Assembly: GCA_020853235.1 (NCBI GenBank)
Contig: JADYZG010000026.1
Span: 1-64,000, forward strand
Direction: 5' to 3'
Source of the DNA: a bacterium
Lineage (GTDB): Bacteria > Patescibacteriota > Dojkabacteria > GCA-002793355
Length of the DNA stretch: 64,000 nucleotides
Part shown: positions 57,353 through 64,000 of the stretch, one piece after another
How the letters are laid out: every line of letters starts with the position of its first letter
Numbering within the stretch: the first letter of the stretch is position 1
Notes under the pieces: model-generated
Told to the model about the DNA's origin: nothing
What the model saw: only the letters and a program-made list of their open reading frames with translations
Database searches by the model: none
Program-made: the position numbers and the translations under genes

Positions 57353-58273
57353 TTATTTTTTTCTTTTCTTCTTAGATACGTATCTGAAGATACCACCAAT
57401 GAGGAATATGCCAAAAATTGTTAAAAGTAGTGGAATTGGAATAATCCAGAATGAAACTAATCTATCTTCAACGATTCTCTTATTGTTCACATCGTATCCA
57501 ACTTTAGCAGTTGCGTAGTATTTACCAATTCTAAAATAATCTAGGTTTATGGTTAAACCACTTCGATCTGTTTTGAATAGTCCAGTTTGTGGCTTCCAGG
57601 AAACAGGATATTCACGAGTGTTTTCGGGAAGAATAACAAGCTGCTCTGGGTTGAAGTTTGTATTCCAAAATGCATTGGTAATTTTTCCTGAGTGAACAAA
57701 AATATCTCCACTCGGTAGAAAATCTACATTGCCATTATTCTTAAAAGATAGATCGAAAATTACTTCTTCTTTCGGCCAAAGAAGAAAAACAGGTTTATTG
57801 ATTTCAAATGCAACAATTTCCGTATTTCTTATTTCTGAACCTGCGACCTTCCCTATTATTTGATACGCTATTTTGTCGTCTAATGCTGCACCTGACGAAC
57901 TGAGTTGTCCATTCGAAGTTTTCTTTTCGATAACGATTGCTGCATACTTTCCACCAGGAGTTGGCTCATTCGGAACAGTAATTGTATAAGGAATTTCAAC
58001 AGAACCATTTTGCTTAATAGTTACTTCTGTAATACCGAGGGTAATCCAAGGCGTGAGATCGTAATTTTGACGACCAGCAGGTACTTTATCGTAGATATAT
58101 TTATTTCCATTTTCTTGAAAAACAAATTTTGTAGATAGTACAAATGCTTGATCTTCAGGTTCGTCACTAACGAAAGAGTTTGTCAGTGTAAAAGTCCCTT
58201 TAATGACTTTATTCGGTTCAAACGTATACCTACTTAAAGATGGACTAATAATATACCCGTAATCTCTTGCCAT
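57353..58273 (-). CDS. DUF916-like surface-associated protein with C-terminal TM (copy A)
   Basis: EVTIKQNGSVEIPYTITVPNEPTPGGKYAAIVIE; C-terminal IPIPLLLTIFGIFLIGGIFRYVSKKKRKK. Confidence 0.68.
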   Translation of the reverse strand: MARDYGYIISPSLSRYTFEPNKVIKGTFTLTNSFVSDEPEDQAFVLSTKFVFQENGNKYIYDKVPAGRQNYDLTPWITLGITEVTIKQNGSVEIPYTITVPNEPTPGGKYAAIVIEKKTSNGQLSSSGAALDDKIAYQIIGKVAGSEIRNTEIVAFEINKPVFLLWPKEEVIFDLSFKNNGNVDFLPSGDIFVHSGKITNAFWNTNFNPEQLVILPENTREYPVSWKPQTGLFKTDRSGLTINLDYFRIGKYYATAKVGYDVNNKRIVEDRLVSFWIIPIPLLLTIFGIFLIGGIFRYVSKKKRKK

Positions 58274-58283
58274 AAGTTTTTAA

Positions 58284-59300
58284 TTAGAATGATGCTGAGA
58301 CAGTGTAAGTTACCAACTGGGTGTAGTTACCAGTTGTTGTATCACCATCCATTGCTGCACGGTGAGTGACGAGGGCAGTATTTGTCGTATCCGTTCCACC
58401 AGGATTGTTTGTACCGTTGGTCGTGAGTATATTTGTTGCGGAGCTAATTGGTAATGGTGTGTCATCATCTGAAAAATCGCCAGCTTCTGTAACTGTGCCA
58501 CCAGTAATAGAACCGCCAGTTAATGCAATACCATATCCTTCTATCCCTGAGGTAACCGTTGAGTCTTCTGCAACCAAGTCAATATCGAGATTGTCTGCGA
58601 CATTTCCAGAACCACTCTTTCTTAGGTCACCGTCTGAATTCACTTGAACTACGAAACCCGAGCCTGCATTTGTTGTTACTTTTAATCTATAAGAGCAGGT
58701 ATTTACTGCTATAAGTGAGAGCACTCCTAATGCGCAGGTGTTTGTATTGCCGTTGTCAGCACTGTTTCTTATGATGAAGGAAAGTGCGGGGTTAACACTT
58801 GCAGTTACCGTAACAACATTTGCGCTCCCAACATAGATGAGTGCTGAACCATAATCATTGTTTGATGGTACAGTTTTAGAGTCAGTAAAAGAGAGTCCAT
58901 AATTACCCGTTGTAGCGGAATAATTGACACAGAAATCGACACCTGTTGAGTTTGCAGTTGTGGTAGACGCCGAAAAGGTGTAGGTATAAGTTTGTAAGCT
59001 GACTGAGGCTGAGCCATCTGGGGTTGAATCTCCATCAGCATCGGTCGTTGAGGATGAACAATTTGCAACAGTTACACCTGCTGGCGCAACAATCGAGACT
59101 GTATTCCCTGATGCATAGTTAACACTTGAAGTATAAGAAAAAGTGACATCAGTTGGTGTTGAAGCCGTGAGTGCTGAAGGAGTTAGGGAAACCGCAACGC
59201 CAGCAGCGTTAACCTTTCCAATTGTCCCTACAAGCACTACGAGAGCTATCAAGTAAAAACTGAGTACAGTTGTGATAATTTGCCCCTTAGTTTTTATCAT
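58284..59300 (-). CDS. Secreted surface protein (copy A), signal peptide, Asp-rich loop
   Basis: Signal MIKTKGQIITTVLSFYLIALVVLVGTIGKVNAAG; TDADGDSTPDGSA; ends TGNYTQLVTYTVSASF. Confidence 0.7.
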   Translation of the reverse strand: MIKTKGQIITTVLSFYLIALVVLVGTIGKVNAAGVAVSLTPSALTASTPTDVTFSYTSSVNYASGNTVSIVAPAGVTVANCSSSTTDADGDSTPDGSASVSLQTYTYTFSASTTTANSTGVDFCVNYSATTGNYGLSFTDSKTVPSNNDYGSALIYVGSANVVTVTASVNPALSFIIRNSADNGNTNTCALGVLSLIAVNTCSYRLKVTTNAGSGFVVQVNSDGDLRKSGSGNVADNLDIDLVAEDSTVTSGIEGYGIALTGGSITGGTVTEAGDFSDDDTPLPISSATNILTTNGTNNPGGTDTTNTALVTHRAAMDGDTTTGNYTQLVTYTVSASF

Positions 59301-59327
59301 CTTTTGGCAGTAAAAAGTTACTGTGAA

Positions 59328-59356
59328 TTTGTAACATAACCGTTATACGGTGTCAA
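59328..59356 (-). promoter_or_regulatory. Sigma-70-type promoter of the surface-protein operon
   Basis: Minus strand TTGACA (59356-59351), 17-bp spacer, TACAAA (59333-59328); the -35 overlaps the secA stop codon. Confidence 0.6.
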
Positions 59357-62316
59357 ACAGTTTTCATATCCAATAACATGTGGCATTTTTTATACTTTTT
59401 ACCACTTCCACAAGGGCACGGGTCATTGCGACCTGCACGTAAGCCAGATTTTGCAGATTCCAAGTCGTTTTGCTTCGTAATTCGGTTGTTTAACACGTCG
59501 GTGACTGCCTTGTGAACTGCCGCTCTGCCCTGTCTAGGAATTGGCACTCGTGAAGTCGACATTTCTGGAGGAATCTCATTTTGCGTGTCATTCATCCTCA
59601 ATCTATACATTTTGCGCGCAATCATATCTCCGAGCGAGGCAAAGAATTCTTCGAATAATATTGCTCCTTCCCTTTTATATTCGACGAGGGGGTCTCGTTG
59701 TGCGTAACCACGAAGTCCAATTCCCTCTCGCAAGTCTGCCATTGCATCGATATGATCCATCCAAAGGTAGTCAAGGGAAGACATGATTAGAAATCTTTCG
59801 TATTCTTTGTCGGGTAGATTTGTTGAGAGCGATTTGAGTTCTAGATAAGTGCATTCAATTAGTAAATTTACTAATGAATCGGTGTGTAGAATTGCGCTTT
59901 TCTTTTTCACGGTGATGAGAGTATCTTTAAAAAGTGCATAGTTTTCGAATCCAAGTGATCTTGCTGCTTCTTCTTGTAAGGTATCAGAAATACATGTATC
60001 GAGATAATCGAAAAGTAGTGTAGCTTGTTTTGGTGGGATTGAGACAGCAATCTTGTTTAGTTCACCTAGGGTTGACTCTATCTGAGTAACAATTTGTTTG
60101 AGAATCCAAATTCGAAGAGAATAATCCATAAAGGTATTTTGGGTGAAACTTCTTATTTCTGAATCGTTTGGTTTTTTAAGAGTAAATTTTCTTAGTGATT
60201 CAATGAATTTGAGAATTTGTGGTTCTTTTAGTTTCATACGATCTAACTTTGGAAACTGTTCGTTGTGAAGTTGAATAAGTATGAGTTTTCGAAGTTTATA
60301 AACAATTTCTCTTTGCTGGTTAAGAACATCATCGTAGTCGACCAATCTTCTTCGGGTATCGAAGTTTAGTGATTCAACTTTTTGTTGCGCTTTTTCGAGA
60401 ACGTTACTGAGCATTCTAGATTCTAACGGTGTATCTTCAGGTAGTGCGTTTGAAAGGATAGCCTTCATCATATCTCCTCCGAAGACACGCATTAAGTGAT
60501 CTTCGAGTGAAAGATAGAATTTCGATGATCCAGGATCGCCTAAACGACCAGATCTTCCTCGAAGTTGATTGTCAATTCTTCTTGCATCGTGTCGTTCTGT
60601 ACCGATAATATGCAATCCGCCCAATTCTTTAACGAAATCAGATAGTTTAATGTCTGTCCCTCTACCTGCCATGTTTGTTGCAATGGTGATTGTGTTTTTA
60701 GCACCGGCATTCGCGATAACTTTTGCTTCCTTTTCATGAAGCTTTGCGTTAAGAACTTGGTGAGGAATACCTTCGTTTTTGAGCAAATTTGAAAGGTACT
60801 CAGATTTTTCAATTGAAGTCGTTCCCGCAAGTACTGGGCGTCCAAGTTCGTAAAGTTTGCGAATTTCCTCGACAACTGCTGCGAACTTCCCTTTTTCTGA
60901 TTTGTAGATAACATCTGCCATGTCATCGCGAATAACTTTTTTATATGTTGGAACGCGTATAACGTCAAGTTTGTAGATTTTCTGAAATTCTTCTGCCTCT
61001 GTCATCGCGGTACCAGTCATACCCGACAGATAGGAATACGTACGAAAGTAATTCTGATAAGAGATTGTTGCAAGTGTTTTACTCTCTTGTTTAATTGGAA
61101 CACGTTCTTTTGCTTCGAGTGCTTGGTGTAAGCCTTCACTAAATCTTCGACCAGGTTGAACACGCCCCGTGAATTGGTCAACAATTAATACTTCATCATT
61201 GTGAACAATATACTCTTTGTCGATTCTATAAAGTGCCCTTGCTTTTAATGCATTATCCATGTGACGTATAAAAAGGCTATCGCTCCAAACATCTTCTTTC
61301 CCAAACATCTCTTCAACTTTCTTTATGCCCATATCCGAAAGGACGACTGAGTGGCGTTTTTCGTCGATAACGTAATCTTCTTCTGGAATTAACTCACCTG
61401 CAATCGTCGCAAATCGAGTATAAATTTCACTTGGTTGTGAGTCTGGTTCAGAAATGATTAATGGTGTCCGCGCTTCGTCGATAAGAATTGAATCACATTC
61501 ATCGACGACTGCAAAAACAAAATGCCGCTGAACTCGATCTTCTAGTGTTTTTGCACTGTTGTCTCTCAAATAATCAAATCCAAATTCACTTGCTTGCCCA
61601 TAGATAATATCAGAGAGATATGCTTCCTTCTTCGTTATTTTTTTAAGGTTGGTCCCGTTCATCGTAGACATGTTTGCCATGTCCTTTTTCTCCAAAGTTG
61701 CTTTCGAATCAGGGCCATAGAAGTTGATGACTTCCTCATCTGAAATAATCTCGTAGCTTCCTTCTCCAGTGATAACAGTTGTTTTTGCGCCGAGTGCCAT
61801 AAGTACTTGGCCACCCCATTCTGCGTCACGCTTGGCAAGGTAATCGTTAACTGTTGCAACATGGACTCCGTAACCAAGTAGTGAGTATAGGTATGTTGGA
61901 AGAATTGAAGAGTTTGTTTTTCCTTCTCCTGTGAACACTTCAGTAATCTTTCCTTGGGCTAGGAGTATGCCTGTAATTAATTGAACATCGAAGTGTCTGT
62001 GCTTTGCTACTCGTTTTGCGGCTTCGCGGACTCGTGCGTATACTTCTGGAAGTAATTCTAGTAGTGCCTTCCTTTCTAGTTCTAGTTTTTTCTTGTCGAG
62101 GGTTGGATATTCAACATTATAATAAATCTCGGCAGAACGTCTGCTTTCAATATTGATAGCTAATTTTTTACGAAAATAGTTGGTTGAGTTTTGTAATTCT
62201 TTGTTAGAAAGCTTCTCGACTTCGGCTTCAAATACATTAATTTTTTCAACAATTTTGCGTGCTTTAGTAACTTCTCTATCGTTTGGGGAGAAAAATTTGG
62301 TTAAGAAACTGCTCAT
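59353..62316 (-). CDS. secA: Protein translocase subunit SecA
   Basis: GEGKTNSSILPTYLYSL, VDECDSILIDEARTPLIIS, GMTGTAMTEAEEF, TNMAGRGTDIKL, C-terminal NDPCPCGSGKKYKKCH. Confidence 0.95.
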   Translation of the reverse strand: MSSFLTKFFSPNDREVTKARKIVEKINVFEAEVEKLSNKELQNSTNYFRKKLAINIESRRSAEIYYNVEYPTLDKKKLELERKALLELLPEVYARVREAAKRVAKHRHFDVQLITGILLAQGKITEVFTGEGKTNSSILPTYLYSLLGYGVHVATVNDYLAKRDAEWGGQVLMALGAKTTVITGEGSYEIISDEEVINFYGPDSKATLEKKDMANMSTMNGTNLKKITKKEAYLSDIIYGQASEFGFDYLRDNSAKTLEDRVQRHFVFAVVDECDSILIDEARTPLIISEPDSQPSEIYTRFATIAGELIPEEDYVIDEKRHSVVLSDMGIKKVEEMFGKEDVWSDSLFIRHMDNALKARALYRIDKEYIVHNDEVLIVDQFTGRVQPGRRFSEGLHQALEAKERVPIKQESKTLATISYQNYFRTYSYLSGMTGTAMTEAEEFQKIYKLDVIRVPTYKKVIRDDMADVIYKSEKGKFAAVVEEIRKLYELGRPVLAGTTSIEKSEYLSNLLKNEGIPHQVLNAKLHEKEAKVIANAGAKNTITIATNMAGRGTDIKLSDFVKELGGLHIIGTERHDARRIDNQLRGRSGRLGDPGSSKFYLSLEDHLMRVFGGDMMKAILSNALPEDTPLESRMLSNVLEKAQQKVESLNFDTRRRLVDYDDVLNQQREIVYKLRKLILIQLHNEQFPKLDRMKLKEPQILKFIESLRKFTLKKPNDSEIRSFTQNTFMDYSLRIWILKQIVTQIESTLGELNKIAVSIPPKQATLLFDYLDTCISDTLQEEAARSLGFENYALFKDTLITVKKKSAILHTDSLVNLLIECTYLELKSLSTNLPDKEYERFLIMSSLDYLWMDHIDAMADLREGIGLRGYAQRDPLVEYKREGAILFEEFFASLGDMIARKMYRLRMNDTQNEIPPEMSTSRVPIPRQGRAAVHKAVTDVLNNRITKQNDLESAKSGLRAGRNDPCPCGSGKKYKKCHMLLDMKTV

Positions 62317-63146
62317 AATTCTAGTTTACAACTACGCAAAGTTATCTGTGATGACTCACTGAAGTCAAAGCAATTATACACTCTTTTCTTAATTCTTGTA
62401 CTATATCTGCCAAGTAATCCCGAAGATTCCGGGATTTCCTCTTGACTCGGTGAAAAAAGAGCAGGAAAATCTTCATTCTTTGGTGATTTACTTACAATTG
62501 TCGCATCCTTTTTCCAATCATATACACGCATTTTTTCTTGTAAGAATGGGTATAATTCGCGCAAAAGTATGGTTTCTTGTATCTGATCATAGTTAATAAT
62601 TCTAAGCATCTCTATCGTTGAAAACTTTTTAATATCCACTTCATCATCTAAAAGTGTTACTTTGTAATGCACACTTTTGCTATCATTCGAAGAATTTGCA
62701 GGCACTTCATGACTAGTAAAAACGATTGTTTGCCCAAGTAGATTCTTTGTAAAGAAAAAGAATAAGGGGAGGTCAGTTTTTACAGGTAATGTGGTTACTG
62801 GCAGAACCTGTTTTGTATTTAAAATCTTTTCAATTCTCAGGTAGTTGTCACTTTGTGAAATGAGTAGATTCATCGTCGACACAAAGTATTTCGTATTTTT
62901 TTCTACATCACGTATTTTTTCACTTTTTCCATACAATCGCATATATACTCTGGTTTCTGAAAGACATATGGTTTCGCCAGTATCGAGAATAAGTATCGGA
63001 TTGTCGTTCATTTCGCATACCGGAAATAACGAGAAGTTCTTTATAGGAAGGTCCTGTTGAGGTGACGTTAAAAATGAGAACAGTGAATAAATTATTAAAT
63101 AGATACAACATGTCGCGAATGAAATGATAAGTATTTTCTTATTCAT
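62313..63146 (-). CDS. Hypothetical protein with N-terminal TM anchor
   Basis: MNKKILIISFATCCIYLIIYSLFSFL; ATGA overlap with secA. Confidence 0.55.
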   Translation of the reverse strand: MNKKILIISFATCCIYLIIYSLFSFLTSPQQDLPIKNFSLFPVCEMNDNPILILDTGETICLSETRVYMRLYGKSEKIRDVEKNTKYFVSTMNLLISQSDNYLRIEKILNTKQVLPVTTLPVKTDLPLFFFFTKNLLGQTIVFTSHEVPANSSNDSKSVHYKVTLLDDEVDIKKFSTIEMLRIINYDQIQETILLRELYPFLQEKMRVYDWKKDATIVSKSPKNEDFPALFSPSQEEIPESSGLLGRYSTRIKKRVYNCFDFSESSQITLRSCKLEL

Positions 63147-63159
63147 ATTCGTACGTAGT

Positions 63160-63966
63160 TCAGAATTTAGGATGAGGGTTATTACCGGACAACCTTCCAG
63201 GGAATCTATCTATCTTTGCGGTTGTGATAGTATTCCAATCTATTGTGAAATAAGGAACAGGATTTACGTGGGAAGTTCCAGCCATAGATGTCCGTACTTC
63301 GAAATGAAGATGTGCTGCGAGTGGCTCACAATTATACATACCACTATTCCCGCTTGTGGCAATTTTGCTTCCTTTCTTTACGTAACTACCTGTAGTGTAT
63401 GCTGCAGATTTGATATGGAAATAGTACGAGTACAGTCCGTTGGGGTGCTTAATTCCGAGGTAATTCCCCCCTGCATTACATTGAGATTTTTTGTGGTAAG
63501 CAGATACAACTACCTTGCCTTCCGCAGGTGCAACTATGTTCTCGTGAGTGACTGCGAAGTCTATGCCACTATGCGGTTTTTCGTAAACAGTATTCCCATA
63601 CCATTGGTTTACTTGTTTTGGTGCTGAAAATATCCACGAGAAATATGCTTTTGGATTACTATTTGAATAATCTGGAACAATCGTTTGTCGCATTTTATCC
63701 CCAGTGAATTGGTGAGAGAACATCTCGTCTCCTACTTTTACAGCAAATTCAAAGTTAAATTTATAATGTATATCAAACCATTCTTTTTTTTGATGAGTAT
63801 TGACGATGGTCTTTGAGTCTTGATTTTGAAGTGCATCGGAACTTGTTATATATGGAGTAACTAAAACATCAGTTGTTATCTCTTGCGATTTTTCATTGAC
63901 GCAGCTGAACCAAGTTTTTGGATTCCAGAAGGTTTTATGCTTGCAACCAAACACAGTTGTCGTCAT
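63160..63966 (-). CDS. M23 (LytM-type) metallopeptidase domain protein; N-terminus may extend past the window edge
   Basis: HSGIDFAVTHENIVAPAEGKVVVSAY, NGLYSYYFHI, GSKIATSGNSG, AAHLHFEVR; the reading frame stays open to position 64000. Confidence 0.82.
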   Translation of the reverse strand: MTTTVFGCKHKTFWNPKTWFSCVNEKSQEITTDVLVTPYITSSDALQNQDSKTIVNTHQKKEWFDIHYKFNFEFAVKVGDEMFSHQFTGDKMRQTIVPDYSNSNPKAYFSWIFSAPKQVNQWYGNTVYEKPHSGIDFAVTHENIVAPAEGKVVVSAYHKKSQCNAGGNYLGIKHPNGLYSYYFHIKSAAYTTGSYVKKGSKIATSGNSGMYNCEPLAAHLHFEVRTSMAGTSHVNPVPYFTIDWNTITTAKIDRFPGRLSGNNPHPKF

Positions 63967-64000
63967 AATGGCGGACTGAATACCTCTGACCTCAAGCGCA

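Noticed and set aside
1-64000. Alternative genetic code (UGA recoded as Gly, as in some CPR lineages)
   Set aside because: TGA is used as a normal stop (for example the 62313 gene ending in the ATGA overlap with secA), and conserved proteins show no in-frame TGA.
1-64000. CRISPR arrays, transposons, prophage or rRNA genes
   Set aside because: No regularly spaced repeats, transposase/integrase motifs, phage structural genes or rRNA-like sequence were seen in the window.

Overview
This 64 kb window is a dense, mostly housekeeping segment of a bacterial chromosome. It is AT-rich, uses the standard code (TAA, TAG and TGA all act as stops), and has no rRNA, CRISPR array or intact transposon. Gene content and style suggest a Patescibacteria/CPR-type bacterium: short intergenic gaps, an archaeal-type UMP kinase, weak Shine-Dalgarno usage, a Gram-positive-like type IV pilus locus and DUF916-like surface proteins. 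I cannot assign the phylum from sequence alone.

Recognisable modules are: glycolysis (eno, pyk); gyrB; translation (valS, argS, def, rsmI, rsmD, tsaB/D/E); cell wall (murF, murG, uppP, ftsW-like); protein export (secA, secG); a type IV pilus cluster (pilB-pilT-pilC-pilin-pilD plus three minor prepilins); LemA/DUF2207; a membrane-anchored Clp-type AAA+ protein; and a tandemly duplicated surface-protein/DUF916-like cassette. Five tRNAs are present (Tyr, Leu-TAA, Cys, Leu-CAG, Val).

The most interesting signals are:
(1) a T-box-like leader in front of argS, whose antisequestrator competes with a hairpin that buries the argS start codon;
(2) an archaeal-style tRNA-Tyr (C1:G72, short variable arm);
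(3) a recurrent leaderless-gene architecture, with -10 boxes 5-8 nt upstream of start codons;
(4) a perfect 14-bp inverted repeat holding two back-to-back leaderless promoters and both start codons (rpiB / ROK);
(5) a solute-binding-protein gene whose only stop codon lies inside a tRNA-Leu gene;
(6) a CMP-kinase-like protein with a broken P-loop and a C-terminal zinc ribbon.

All assignments come from reading translations and motifs by eye. No searches or folding programs were run.
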